Position numbers and translations under genes: made by a program
Part shown: piece after piece, positions 28,325 to 37,882 of the stretch
Position numbering within the stretch: the first letter of the stretch is position 1
Layout of the letters: every line of letters begins with the position of its first letter
Assembly (NCBI RefSeq): GCF_017377745.1
Contig: NZ_JAFVMG010000001.1
Coordinates: forward strand, 1 to 64,000
From: Acetobacter suratthaniensis
GTDB lineage: Bacteria; Pseudomonadota; Alphaproteobacteria; Acetobacterales; Acetobacteraceae
Length of the DNA stretch: 64,000 nucleotides
Reading direction: 5' to 3'
The notes under the pieces: model-generated
Database searches by the model: none
What the model was told of the DNA's origin: nothing
Seen by the model: only the letters and a program-made list of their open reading frames with translations

Positions 28325-30208
28325 ATGTCACTTGCATCCACTGCCAGATACGGCCAAGCACAAATGATTATGCTGACTGTCCAGACCGTTCTTTTGCTGC
28401 TGTGGCTTGCTGCGTTCAGCAGTCTTGTGGCGACTGCGTGCCGCCAGAAGGTTCCCCAGCCCATCATTCTGATTGTGCTGGGGGTCGGGGCAGCACTATG
28501 CGGCCTGCATATTGGCATACGGCCTGAACTGTTCATGTTCGTGTTCCTGCCACCGTTGCTGTTTGCGGATGCTTTCCGCATGCCCCTGCGTGAGTTCAGG
28601 GAGATGCGGCGGGCTATCCTGTTTCTGGCTTTCGGGCTGGTTATCCTGAACACTATCGTGTGCGGCTATATCATTCACTGGATATTGCCGGTTTTTACGC
28701 TGCCAGTGTGCTTTACCCTTGCGGCGGCTCTCTCCCCTACAGATACGGTGGCAGTTTCCAGTCTGCTACAGGGGCGCAAGGTGCCGGGGCGGCTCCTGCA
28801 ACTGCTCTCGGGCGAAGCCCTGTTCAACGATGCCTCGGGGCTTGTGTGCTTCCGCTTTGCCATGGCGGACGCCATGACAGGCGAGTTTTCCTACCGGCAG
28901 GCCTTTGGCACTTTCATTCTGGTGGCTTTCGGGGGGCTGTTTATCGGAGCACTTGTTGCGTGGGTGGCGTCACGTATCAACCATGAGCTGATCCGGCGTA
29001 AACTGGATGAAGCGCGTTCTCAGATCGTGCTTGTGCTGCTGCTGCCGTTTGCCATGTATGCGGCGGCTGAGGCGGCAGGCTGTTCGGGCATTCTGGCGGC
29101 CGTGGCAGGGTGCATGGTTCTCAAGCTGTCCGGCTCGGTGGAAGAAGCCGCCACCATGACGCGGATACAGGCCAATACGGTCTGGAATATTGTCAGTTAT
29201 GTTTTTAACGGGCTGATCTTTCTGTTCCTTGGTTTGCAGCTTCCCTCCCTTGTGGGTAGTGCCCGCGATCTGGTGCAGGTTCATAATGCCGCCTTCTGGC
29301 AGTATGGTTTGCTGGTGGTTGAAGTGTACGGGGCCATGCTGATCATGCGCCTGTTTGGGCTTTTGTTATGCGAGGCAGGGCGCTGGGCGGGTGCGCGGCT
29401 TAACCATATGCCCTATGAGCGCACGGGGTTTGCTGCCAACCTGTTGCTGACATTTGCTGGCGTACGCGGCGCTGTAACACTGGCGGCGGTGTTGTCCTTG
29501 CCGGTGGGGCTGGATGGTGCCGCGGCTTTTCCTGCGCGTGAAAGTGTCGTGGTGATTGCAACAGGGGTTATCATTCTGTCGCTGATCTGCGCTGGGGTTT
29601 GTATTCCGTTCTGTCTGCGGTTTATCCCGCCTGAACTGGTGGACAAGAACGCACAGGAAGAAAATCTTGCCCGCCAGAAGCTCATTCGTGCAGCGCTTGG
29701 CGTCTTGCGCAAGGTGCATGACGCGGCCGTGGTGGAGGCACCTGCCACGGCCACTCCGGCTCCAGCTCCAGCTCTTCCGGTGGCACAGGCTGCGGTCGTA
29801 GCCGGTGCGGCGCAGCCTCAGGCTGGTGTTTCGGTGGCCCCTGCTGTTGTTCCTGCAACGCCCGTCGGGGCTGGTACGCAGGACTCATCCGGCCCTTCGG
29901 AGGAAGACTGCCAGCTCCGGCGCGAGGTATCAGATAGGCTGATCCAGCTTTACGAATGTCGACTGGATGAGGAAGACGCCACACCCCGCATTGGGGTGGA
30001 AGACCGGCAGAGTGCGGTGCGGCATGCACGGCTGGAGCTGGCGCTCCGCTTGCAGGTACTGCGGATGGAGCGGCAGGTCATGCACCAGATGGTCACCCGG
30101 CGCGAAATCAATGACCAGACGGAATGGAAACTGCAGCAGGAACTGGATTACGAAGAGCAGGTGATCCGCTACCAGTCCTTGCGCCTCCCGCGGGAAGACC
30201 AGGGATAG
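28325..30208 (+). CDS. CPA1 family Na+/H+ antiporter
   Basis: A 627-residue protein with about twelve membrane helices. FMFVFLPPLLFADAFRM and the ion-pathway stretch SPTDTVAVSSLLQGRKVPGR, followed by SGEALFNDASGLV, mark the NhaP/NHE group. A C-terminal cytoplasmic tail of about 200 residues has an alanine/proline low-complexity linker (about residues 470-520) and then charged helices (MERQVMHQMVTRREINDQTE). It exchanges cytoplasmic Na+ for H+. The start at 28325 has CGGGG just upstream; an alternative ATG is at 28364. Confidence 0.9.
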   Translation: MSLASTARYGQAQMIMLTVQTVLLLLWLAAFSSLVATACRQKVPQPIILIVLGVGAALCGLHIGIRPELFMFVFLPPLLFADAFRMPLREFREMRRAILFLAFGLVILNTIVCGYIIHWILPVFTLPVCFTLAAALSPTDTVAVSSLLQGRKVPGRLLQLLSGEALFNDASGLVCFRFAMADAMTGEFSYRQAFGTFILVAFGGLFIGALVAWVASRINHELIRRKLDEARSQIVLVLLLPFAMYAAAEAAGCSGILAAVAGCMVLKLSGSVEEAATMTRIQANTVWNIVSYVFNGLIFLFLGLQLPSLVGSARDLVQVHNAAFWQYGLLVVEVYGAMLIMRLFGLLLCEAGRWAGARLNHMPYERTGFAANLLLTFAGVRGAVTLAAVLSLPVGLDGAAAFPARESVVVIATGVIILSLICAGVCIPFCLRFIPPELVDKNAQEENLARQKLIRAALGVLRKVHDAAVVEAPATATPAPAPALPVAQAAVVAGAAQPQAGVSVAPAVVPATPVGAGTQDSSGPSEEDCQLRREVSDRLIQLYECRLDEEDATPRIGVEDRQSAVRHARLELALRLQVLRMERQVMHQMVTRREINDQTEWKLQQELDYEEQVIRYQSLRLPREDQG

Positions 30209-30404
30209 AATGTCCTGAGATATATGGGCCCAGAACCCTACCATGATGTTTGCCGCCTGCTTCAGGCGGAGTGTATCGGGGTGGGCTCTTAATCTGTTCG
30301 TGAGTGAGCGCAGATTATTTGTTTTTCAGGTGAATTACAAAACCTGAACCGGATTTTTTCTATAAAATCAAAGTGTTTTATGCTCTGATATACCGTGCGG
30401 TTTC

Positions 30405-30647
30405 ATGATGTATGCCTGCCGGAATTATGTTGCAAAAGCTGTCAATAACGCGGTTGCAACCATTGAGCAGGGCACACGCCAGAATGCTGCGATGGTTGAG
30501 CAGACATCAGCCGCCAGCGCCAACATGGCAGGGCAGGTCAGTCAGGTGCGCGGTTTTCTCTCAGGGTTCTGGCTGGAGGATTTTGCGCGTCCCCCAAACA
30601 GGATCAGGCCGGGATTGTTCTCCTACCTTTTCGATATCAGGTAAGTC
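30405..30647 (+). pseudogene. Chemoreceptor C-terminal fragment
   Basis: Residues 14-48 of this 79-codon frame (VNNAVATIEQGTRQNAAMVE, then QTSAASANMAGQV) match the C-terminal helix of the methyl-accepting (MA) signalling domain, where receptors carry VNxAVxxxDxxTQQNAAMVE. Neither the sensor, membrane helices nor the MA hairpin tip is present, and the tail is unrelated, so it is a relic of a larger gene. It lies about 155 bases upstream of a protein that contains an MA hairpin tip, which suggests a local duplication or rearrangement. Confidence 0.6.
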
Positions 30648-30801
30648 CGATCTAACCATGACCGATGTGCGGAGGGTAGGGAATTTATTATTCCACTTTC
30701 GTTTCAAAATAATCCGCGATAGCCTGCCCGAGAGCCGGTTTGTCATGCAGGCGAACGGCAGAGCCGCATGGGGTGGTTGTCGCGGATAAGGAGAAACGGT
30801 T

Positions 30802-31986
30802 TTGGGCGAAACCATGATACGGAGCGATGCCCCCAGTGCGTTGTCCGGCAAGACGGAGCGCGGCGCGAGCACCATCCAGCGCGTAAAATCCATGGTCACA
30901 GGGCTGGAGCGCCGGTTTGAGGAAATCGCATCCATGGCGGATGTGATCAATCAGGTGGCCAAGCATACAAAATTACTGTCCTTCAATGCCACGATAGAAG
31001 CCACACGGGCCGGAGAAAGCGGGCGGGGTTTTTCTGTTGTCGCAACCGAAGTCCGCACATTGGCGGAACGTACGGCTACTGCCACGGCGGACATCAACCG
31101 CATACTGCCCAGCGTCAAACGTGAAATTACCGAAGCCGTGCATGATGTGGAGCGTGAGGAGGCCGGGGCTCTCATGCAGGCGGCTGTCAGTCTGGCCGGG
31201 TTGGAAGCGGCCCGAATTGAGGCCTGGTTTCAGCGGATCGCAACCCTGCTTGATGCGCTGCGCCATACACTGGGCGGTCTGCGCCGGGCCAGCACAACAC
31301 TGTCCCGACCGGTGTTTGATGCGGTCATGACCGAGTTTTTGGAGAATAATCCAAGTCTTCTGGGTATTTTTTGCGGTATGGAGCCCGATGCTTTTGACGG
31401 GCGCGATGCCGAGCACGCCAATACGCCCGGCACGGATGCAACCGGGCGCTATATCTCCTACTGGCATCGTGAGGGGGGGCGGATCGTTCTCGAACCGCTA
31501 TTGGGATATGATATTCCCGGCCAGAACGCCTATTACGATCAACCCCGCCGGGCAGGCACCACGGTTATGCTCGAACCCTATGATTACCCCATAGGCGGGC
31601 GGATTGTAAAAGTGACATCGCTTGTATTCCCTCTTGTATGGAACGGGCGTTTTGTCGGGGTGCTTGGGGCGGATTTCCTGCTGGATGAACTACAGGCCAT
31701 GCTGGCAGACCGTAAACCGTTTGGCAGCGGGAGCCTGATGCTGCTTTCCCATGCCGGGGTGTACGCTACCCACCCTGACCCGGCGCGGATCGGGCATGAG
31801 GCAACCGACCTGCCCCTGAATGTCAGGCAGGCAGTGACGCAGGGTCTGTCCTGCCATGTCCGTGACCCGTCAGGTATTGTGCGTATTCTGCACCCGCTCA
31901 GGCTGGGGGCGGCGGATCAGCCGTGGTCGCTCCTGCTTGAATTTGACATGCACCGGGTGCTTAACGGCATGGGTGTGCAGGTATAG
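30802..31986 (+). CDS. Soluble MA-core / Cache-domain signalling protein
   Basis: A 394-residue protein. Residues 30-95 hold the hairpin tip of a chemoreceptor signalling domain (NQVAKHTKLLSFNATIEA, RAGESGRGFSVVATEVRTLA). Residues 150-390 are a Cache/PDC sensor domain (YISYWHREGGRIVLEPLLGY, VTSLVFPLVWNGRFVGVLGA, LLSHAGVYATHPDPARIG). The order is the reverse of ordinary receptors and there is no signal peptide or membrane helix, so the sensor would face the cytoplasm. It probably couples a small-molecule signal to CheA/CheW arrays or serves another role. TTG at 30802 is the start: AAGGAG lies eight bases upstream, while the ATG at 30814 is too far from it. Confidence 0.8.
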   Translation: MGETMIRSDAPSALSGKTERGASTIQRVKSMVTGLERRFEEIASMADVINQVAKHTKLLSFNATIEATRAGESGRGFSVVATEVRTLAERTATATADINRILPSVKREITEAVHDVEREEAGALMQAAVSLAGLEAARIEAWFQRIATLLDALRHTLGGLRRASTTLSRPVFDAVMTEFLENNPSLLGIFCGMEPDAFDGRDAEHANTPGTDATGRYISYWHREGGRIVLEPLLGYDIPGQNAYYDQPRRAGTTVMLEPYDYPIGGRIVKVTSLVFPLVWNGRFVGVLGADFLLDELQAMLADRKPFGSGSLMLLSHAGVYATHPDPARIGHEATDLPLNVRQAVTQGLSCHVRDPSGIVRILHPLRLGAADQPWSLLLEFDMHRVLNGMGVQV

Positions 31987-31992
31987 GGCTAA

Positions 31993-34257
31993 TCAGGGCC
32001 TGTCCTGCCCCGCCAGAAGGGCTATGCCCGGCGTAATGCGCTGGATCAGATCGCCCGCAGGCTGGTGTGCCTGCGTGACGACATGAATGCTGGCCGAGGC
32101 GGCAATATCGCTCTGGGCCGTGTCCAGTGCTGCATGAGCGCGCTCCCGCCAGCCGGGGGTGCGGCCTTGACCCAGTGCGGCTAGCCCGGCCTGAGCCAGT
32201 GCAGCCAGCTCAGCCGAAGCACCCAGCCCGGCTGTCAGGGAGGGGTGATGGGCGGCTGCCCGCTGGAAGGCTTCATCATTATCAGCCCAGAGGGTCAACA
32301 TGCGGATCAGGTCGGGTTTGAGAGCCGTTTCTCCCGCGATAAAGGCTGCAACCTCGGTATTGAAAAGATCAGCCAGCGGTGTGTCAGGCAGAGCAATATC
32401 CGCCAGTGCGCCCAGCGGTTGCTGTGTTGCGGTTTCTTTATGCCGGATCTGAAGAAATTCGTGATTATGCGCGTAGTTGCGTACGGGTGAGACAGCGGAG
32501 AGCAGTACCTGTGCAGGGCCGGTTTCGCCGGGGGCCATGCGCTCCAGCCCCTCCAGCGTCTGCTGTGTGGTATGCAGGCCCAATAGGTCGAGCCTGTCGC
32601 GCATGACGGTAAGGCGGGGGGCGAGGCTTTCTCCCTTACAGAGTGCCGCAGGTGACCAGAAGCGCTCCGCCAGGGCGGCCGTGCGTGGCCACAACCGGGC
32701 GTCGAGCATGCTGTCGTCAATCACTTCCGTCCACAAAACGGCCTCAGCCCCCAGCACATGGGCAACCTGTTCGGTAGAGAGCGGGGGCAGGAGGGTATCC
32801 TCGGCCTGTCTGTTTTCCGGTGTGGATGAGGCGGAGGCTAGTGAGGCTGGGGCTGTGCCGCCCGGCCCCGTTGTCTGGGCAGCGGCGGCGGCCTCGGCGG
32901 CCCCTTTTCTGGTGTCGAGCGGGTCTGTTTCGTAATAAGCGCGGGCGGGCAGCAGGCGGTCTAGGTAATATGCGCCAGAAATGATGGTGCCATACCCCGC
33001 GCGGGTTGCATCAAGCGTGTGGCTTGGGCCGCGCCAGCTCTGGATCAGGGTGCCGGGGGGCAGGTCTGCGGCCAGAATTTCATCCCATCCCATAATGGTT
33101 TTGCCGCGTGCATGCAGCGCCAGCGCAACCTGTTTTGAAAAACCTGCCTGTAGGGCTGCTGTATCCGCAAGCTTATGCTGCTTCATGTAAGCCGCAATAT
33201 GGGAGTTTTGCAGCCATTGCCGGGCAACGACTTCATCCCCCCCGATATGGAAGACGGGATCAGGGAACAGGCGGGCCATTTCCGCATAGAGACGGTTTAC
33301 AAAAACAGGGGTGGCAGGGTTTGTCGGGTCCATGGCCGCGCGGTTGATCTCAGCACGGTCGGTTGTGTTCAGTGGGTGCTGGGCGGCCAGTTCCGGGTAG
33401 GCGCGCAGGATTGCGAAGGTGTGGCCGGGGGTATCGAACTCTGGCACCACGCGAATACCCCGGTCGGCAGCGGCGCGTACAAGCTGGCTGATTTCCGCCT
33501 GCGTGTAGAATGTCCGCAGGCCATCGGGCTGCTCTGTGCCTGTCAGGCGGGGATAGAGCCTGCTTTCAACCCGGAAGGCCGCGCCATCGGACAGATGCAG
33601 GTGCAGGACGTTGAGCTTGACCATTTCCATAGCGTCAAGCTGGCGCAACAGGGCGGGCAGCGGCATGAAGTGGCGGCTGGTGTCGATCATCAGCCCGCGC
33701 CAGATAAAACGGGGGCTGTCCGTAATGCTTGCCTGCGCAATGACCGGGCCGGATGCCTCAAGCCGCACAAGCTGGAGCAGAGTAGCCAGCCCACGCAGGA
33801 TGCCCACAGGTTCCTGCGCATCCAGTTGTGCCTGTGTGCTGGTGGTGTGCAGGCTGTAGTCTTCGCGCATGGCGGGGCGGGGGAAGGCGGCATCCTGCCT
33901 GTAATGAATATGCACGCTATAGGCTGCGGGGGCCGCACCCGGCAGACTGGCCGTATTCTGGGGGGTGGTCAGGGTCGCCAGATGCTGCTCAAAGCGTTGT
34001 ACGGCCAGACGCAGGGCAGGTGTGGCCGGGCTGTCCCAGTGTATGTCCAGCCGGGGCGGGAGAGGAAATGCCTCACCGCTGCTCTGCATGGTGGCGGGGG
34101 TTGGCATGAGCACAGGGGGTGTGGCGGCACTCAGGGTGGCAGCCGCTATGGTATCCGCCAGCGCATAGGGTGCGGCAGGCTGTGCCTGCGCCTCAGGCCG
34201 GGGCAGCAGGCACAGCAGGCTGAGGCAGGCCATGCCCGGCAGAAGAAAACGGATCAT
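31993..34257 (-). CDS. Exported beta-N-acetylhexosaminidase (GH20)
   Basis: A 754-residue enzyme with a signal peptide (MIRFLLPGMACLSLLCLLPR..AQA), an N-terminal GH20b domain and the catalytic (beta/alpha)8 barrel. RGLMIDTSRHFMP opens the barrel, and the catalytic Asp-Glu pair lies in FHIGGDEVVARQW near residue 345. It releases terminal GlcNAc from peptidoglycan fragments or chitooligosaccharides in the periplasm. The tail (about residues 540-754) is a helical extension. It is the last gene of a four-gene operon; its ATG overlaps the kinase stop by four bases. Confidence 0.93.
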   Translation of the reverse strand: MIRFLLPGMACLSLLCLLPRPEAQAQPAAPYALADTIAAATLSAATPPVLMPTPATMQSSGEAFPLPPRLDIHWDSPATPALRLAVQRFEQHLATLTTPQNTASLPGAAPAAYSVHIHYRQDAAFPRPAMREDYSLHTTSTQAQLDAQEPVGILRGLATLLQLVRLEASGPVIAQASITDSPRFIWRGLMIDTSRHFMPLPALLRQLDAMEMVKLNVLHLHLSDGAAFRVESRLYPRLTGTEQPDGLRTFYTQAEISQLVRAAADRGIRVVPEFDTPGHTFAILRAYPELAAQHPLNTTDRAEINRAAMDPTNPATPVFVNRLYAEMARLFPDPVFHIGGDEVVARQWLQNSHIAAYMKQHKLADTAALQAGFSKQVALALHARGKTIMGWDEILAADLPPGTLIQSWRGPSHTLDATRAGYGTIISGAYYLDRLLPARAYYETDPLDTRKGAAEAAAAAQTTGPGGTAPASLASASSTPENRQAEDTLLPPLSTEQVAHVLGAEAVLWTEVIDDSMLDARLWPRTAALAERFWSPAALCKGESLAPRLTVMRDRLDLLGLHTTQQTLEGLERMAPGETGPAQVLLSAVSPVRNYAHNHEFLQIRHKETATQQPLGALADIALPDTPLADLFNTEVAAFIAGETALKPDLIRMLTLWADNDEAFQRAAAHHPSLTAGLGASAELAALAQAGLAALGQGRTPGWRERAHAALDTAQSDIAASASIHVVTQAHQPAGDLIQRITPGIALLAGQDRP

Positions 34258-35318
34258 GCTGTAGGCTCCGGCAGAGAGGAGGCGGCGTGTCTGTGCAGGT
34301 TGTGTGCCAGCGTGCTGATCCAGTCAGGCTCGCAGGGCCAGCCCGCCAGCCGTGCAGCGCTCAGGGCTGCCCCGCCCAACGGGGGCAAACGGGGGGGGTG
34401 GGGAGCGCGTTCCAGCAGGGTGGTTAACGCGTTGCGCAGGAAAGGACTGCGCATGACGCTGCCGCCATAACTCCAGTGTAGAGTGGTTGTTTCATCAAGC
34501 TGATCGGTCGTGGCCTGAGCCTGCGCGGCCAGATGCTCAGCCGCCCGGCGCAGCAGGGCCATGGCGGTGGGGCTGCCTGTTTCGGCCTGTTGGGCAACGA
34601 ACACGGCCAGTTCCGCAATGGCGGAACGCGGGTGTGCGCGGGTGCGTAGCCATTCGCGCAGAGCGTTGGCGGCCTCCGGTCGTGTAGTGATGGCCGCGAT
34701 GGCCGGTGGTGCGAGGGTGAGGATGCTATCGGGCAGCGGCAGGCCGAGCCTGCGCAACAGGGCATGGGCGAATGTGGGGTCTGGCGCGTGGGGGGTATCA
34801 AGGCAGTGGGCAGCGTGGCGCAGGGCTTTTCGACCCAGCCAGTAGCCGCTGCCCTCATCGCCCAGCAGCCAGCCCCAGCCACCAGCGCGTGCTGAGCGGC
34901 CCTCTGTCGTACGGGCCATAACGACTGATCCGGTGCCAGCCAGAAGGAAAAGCCCCGGCCCACCCGCAAACGCGCCACGATGCGCCGTTTCGACATCATT
35001 TTCCAGGCAGAGTGCCACATCCGGGCCTAAAATCGCCCGCACGAGGTTTTCCTGCGCCATGCAGGAAGGACGCTCGGCATCATAGCCCGCCATGCCAAGG
35101 CCCGCTGCGATCAGACCGTGCCGGGGCAGGCGTTCAAGCAGGGCGCGCAGGCTGTCCGCCCAGTCGGGGCGGTCGAATGGATTGCAGCCGGGGCCTTCCG
35201 CATGGGCGGTTATCTGCCCTTCGCGGGTGATGATAAGGGCGCGTGTGTATGTGCCGCCACCATCGAGTGCCAGAATGCTGGTGGGGGCGGCCAAGCCGGA
35301 TTGCATGGTTTGTGTCAT
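34254..35318 (-). CDS. BadF/BcrA-type N-acetylhexosamine kinase (NagK/MurK-like)
   Basis: A 354-residue ASKHA kinase. LDGGGTYTRALI is the phosphate-1 loop, LAGTGSVVMA the phosphate-2 loop, and GWGWLLGDEGSGYWLG the conserved stretch shared with eukaryotic GlcNAc kinase and Clostridium MurK. Bacterial MurK of this family phosphorylates both GlcNAc and MurNAc. Lying between murQ and a hexosaminidase gene, it would supply GlcNAc-6P and MurNAc-6P from imported sugars. It overlaps murQ (ATGA) upstream and the GH20 gene downstream. Confidence 0.87.
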   Translation of the reverse strand: MTQTMQSGLAAPTSILALDGGGTYTRALIITREGQITAHAEGPGCNPFDRPDWADSLRALLERLPRHGLIAAGLGMAGYDAERPSCMAQENLVRAILGPDVALCLENDVETAHRGAFAGGPGLFLLAGTGSVVMARTTEGRSARAGGWGWLLGDEGSGYWLGRKALRHAAHCLDTPHAPDPTFAHALLRRLGLPLPDSILTLAPPAIAAITTRPEAANALREWLRTRAHPRSAIAELAVFVAQQAETGSPTAMALLRRAAEHLAAQAQATTDQLDETTTLHWSYGGSVMRSPFLRNALTTLLERAPHPPRLPPLGGAALSAARLAGWPCEPDWISTLAHNLHRHAASSLPEPTA

Positions 35319-36259
35319 GCCAGCATGGGGGCTGTCTGGCTCAGCCGCTCAAACGCAAGCCCCAGCCGCCCGTTGCATAAGGCCAGCAGGGTGCGGGCCT
35401 GTGCTGGTTGCAGCCCCATATTTTGCCCCTGCAGAAGAAGGGCCGCCAGTTTGATACTGCCTTCGGCCCGTTGCAGGGCCATTTCGGCCTGTGGTTGCGT
35501 GCAGTCGGTCAGGTGCTGGAGCATGCGGTGGGCGCGGCGCACCAGTTTGGCATTTGACAGGCGCATATCCACCATCTGGCCGCGCCATGTATGGCCCAGA
35601 CGCACCATAAGCCCGGTAGAGAGCAGGTTGAGCGTTATTTTCTGGGCGGTGCCTGCCTTCATGCGGGTGGAACCGGCAATGACTTCCGCCCCGGTGTAGG
35701 TCAGAACCGGGCATTGCGCTTCGGCCAGCAGGCGGCTGTCCGGGCTACAGGCCATGCCGATTGTCAGGCTGCCTGCGGCCCGCGCACGCCCTATAGCGGC
35801 ACAGGTATACGGGGTGCCGCCGCTGGCGGCGATACCGATCACCACATCATCGGGCGTGGGGGCGTGGGCCAGCAGGGTGCGGATGGCTTCGGCCTCGTCA
35901 TCCTCCGCTCCTTCCACGGGGCTGAAAAGGGCCGCGTCGCCACCAGCCAGCATCAACACCAGTCGGGTGCGCGGCCAGTTATAGGTCGGGATCAGTTCCA
36001 CACCATCCTGCAGGCCCAGCCGCCCGGATGTTCCGGCGCCGACGTAAAAAAGGCGCCCGCCCCGTTCCAGCCGTGGCAGGGCTTCGGCCAGTGCGGTTTC
36101 AAGGGCAGGCAGGGCCGCGCGCACGCTGGCGGCGGCGTCCAGTTGGCTGTCCAGCAGGGCGGAGAGCAGGGTGGCCGCAGGCCATTGTTCCAGACTGTCG
36201 TAGCGGGGATCCAGCGTTTCCGTGCGGGCCGGTGCGGGAGGGGGGGCATACTCGGTCAT
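35315..36259 (-). CDS. murQ: N-acetylmuramic acid 6-phosphate etherase MurQ
   Basis: A 314-residue SIS-domain lyase. VGAGTSGRLGLQDGVELIPTY carries the sugar-phosphate loop and the acidic residue of the active site, VVIGIAASGGTPYTCAAI the second SIS motif, and EVIAGSTRMKAGTAQKITLN the late family motif. It removes lactate from MurNAc-6P to give GlcNAc-6P. The start at 36259 is preceded by AGGAG at seven bases and overlaps the transporter stop by four; the frame open upstream is antisense to the transporter and should not be included. Confidence 0.95.
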   Translation of the reverse strand: MTEYAPPPAPARTETLDPRYDSLEQWPAATLLSALLDSQLDAAASVRAALPALETALAEALPRLERGGRLFYVGAGTSGRLGLQDGVELIPTYNWPRTRLVLMLAGGDAALFSPVEGAEDDEAEAIRTLLAHAPTPDDVVIGIAASGGTPYTCAAIGRARAAGSLTIGMACSPDSRLLAEAQCPVLTYTGAEVIAGSTRMKAGTAQKITLNLLSTGLMVRLGHTWRGQMVDMRLSNAKLVRRAHRMLQHLTDCTQPQAEMALQRAEGSIKLAALLLQGQNMGLQPAQARTLLALCNGRLGLAFERLSQTAPMLA

Positions 36260-37761
36260 GAAAGGCTCCTGTTCCGGCGGGCGGTATGGCGCATGCGGCC
36301 TATAGCATGGCTGGCCAGTGCCACCACGCATAGTACGGCCATGCCAGGCACGATCAGCCATGCAAAAGCCAGAGGCTGCCCGTGCGGGTGTATGAACAGC
36401 ATGCCCAGCACGGCGGCAGGCAGGCTGAGGCAGAACGCGGGTACGAGATCTTGCGCACGTAACTTTGGCAAAAGCATGCCCGCCAGATAGCTGCCCAGCA
36501 TGGGGCCATATCCGCAGGCGGCAATGGAGAGCCCGACAAGTACCGCAGCCTGCCCGGCATGGGCAAACAGGCTGGCGCACACCACAAGAGCAACCGCCCA
36601 GAACACGGTAATGCTACGGGCAAGGCGCAGTCGCGCCCGGTCAGGGTTTTGTGTGCCGCTTAACCGCAGGAGCGCACGGCAGAGCGATGCAAAATCTCCC
36701 ATAACCGCCGCCGTCATGGCGGACAGGGTAGAGGAGAGCGATCCCATGGTGGCGGCAAGAATAGCTGCGAGCATCAGCCCCCGCAGGCCCGATGGCAGAT
36801 CGTGGGCGATATAGGCCGGGAAAATCGCATCGGTGCGGGTAAAACCCGCCTGTGATGCAGGCAGGCCCCCATGATGCACCCAGAGCAGAATACCCACCAG
36901 CGAGAGCAGGCCAAACAGCAGGCCCGCACCCACGGCGCTGCCCATGAGTGCCAGCCGGGCATCGCGCAGGCTACGGGCTGCCAGCATGCGCTGTACCATA
37001 AGCTGGTCAGTCCCGTGCGAGGCGAGCGAGAGCACAGCTCCCCCGCCAATGGCGGCCAGTGGGGTGAACGGGCTGGTAAAGGCGGGCGTGTGATGGGTGA
37101 ACAGCTTAAAGCGTCCGGCTTCATGCAGCATACCCAGTGTGCCGGAGGGTGCTGCCCGCCATAACAGGGCAGCACAGGCCAGACTGCCCCCCACATAGAC
37201 CGCAAACTGGATACTGTCCGACCAGACCACCGCGCGCAGCCCGCCTTGTAGGGTGTAAGCCAGTGTCAGCAGCATGATGGCGGCCAGCAGGATAGGGGCG
37301 GATACGGACAGATGCAGTGCGGCCAGTATGGTGGCCAGTGGCAGCATGCCCGCGAAGAGGCGCACGGCCTCGGCCAGCAGGCGTGTGACCAGAAAAGTAC
37401 CCGATGCCAGCCGTTGCAGGCCCGGCCCAAAACGCTGGCCGAGCCAGTCATAGGCACTGAGCATACGCCCCTGTCGGTAAAGCGGTAGAAAGGCCCAGGC
37501 TACAATCCCCCGGCCCAGCAGGTAGCCGAGTGCCAGCCCCACGAACACCATGCCGCTGCCATAGGCAATGCCCGGCACACTGATGAGTGTCAGGGTAGAG
37601 GTTTCTGTCGCGACCAGTGACAGGCATAGCGCCCACCATGGTAGATCGCCGTGGCCTTCGAGATAGGCATGGGCCGAAGCCTGTTTTCCCGCCAGCGCCA
37701 GCGCCAGAGCGGGCATGCCCGCCAGATAGGCAAGCAGGGTCAGCCAGTCCAGTGTGGTCAT
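36256..37761 (-). CDS. Sodium:solute symporter (SSS family)
   Basis: A 501-residue membrane protein with about thirteen helices and the SSS signature (VATETSTLTLISVPGIAYG, YTLQGGLRAVVWSDSIQFAV). As the first gene of an operon with murQ, an amino-sugar kinase and a hexosaminidase, it most likely imports GlcNAc, MurNAc or anhydroMurNAc; relatives next to nag/mur genes do so, but the substrate here is inferred. It starts at 37761 and is divergent from msrB. Confidence 0.9.
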   Translation of the reverse strand: MTTLDWLTLLAYLAGMPALALALAGKQASAHAYLEGHGDLPWWALCLSLVATETSTLTLISVPGIAYGSGMVFVGLALGYLLGRGIVAWAFLPLYRQGRMLSAYDWLGQRFGPGLQRLASGTFLVTRLLAEAVRLFAGMLPLATILAALHLSVSAPILLAAIMLLTLAYTLQGGLRAVVWSDSIQFAVYVGGSLACAALLWRAAPSGTLGMLHEAGRFKLFTHHTPAFTSPFTPLAAIGGGAVLSLASHGTDQLMVQRMLAARSLRDARLALMGSAVGAGLLFGLLSLVGILLWVHHGGLPASQAGFTRTDAIFPAYIAHDLPSGLRGLMLAAILAATMGSLSSTLSAMTAAVMGDFASLCRALLRLSGTQNPDRARLRLARSITVFWAVALVVCASLFAHAGQAAVLVGLSIAACGYGPMLGSYLAGMLLPKLRAQDLVPAFCLSLPAAVLGMLFIHPHGQPLAFAWLIVPGMAVLCVVALASHAIGRMRHTARRNRSLS

Positions 37762-37882
37762 GACGGTGGAAAAAGCGCGCGCGACACCATATCGTGCATG
37801 ATAGGCCTGTTCGCCCCGGATCGGAACGGCCTTTATATAAAACCCGGCCAGCGGACGGGAGTGGAAAAAAGGAGGCAGGTAT

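Noticed and set aside
33175-34470. Long plus-strand frame across the GH20 and kinase genes
   Set aside because: Shadow of the real minus-strand genes, which carry catalytic motifs.
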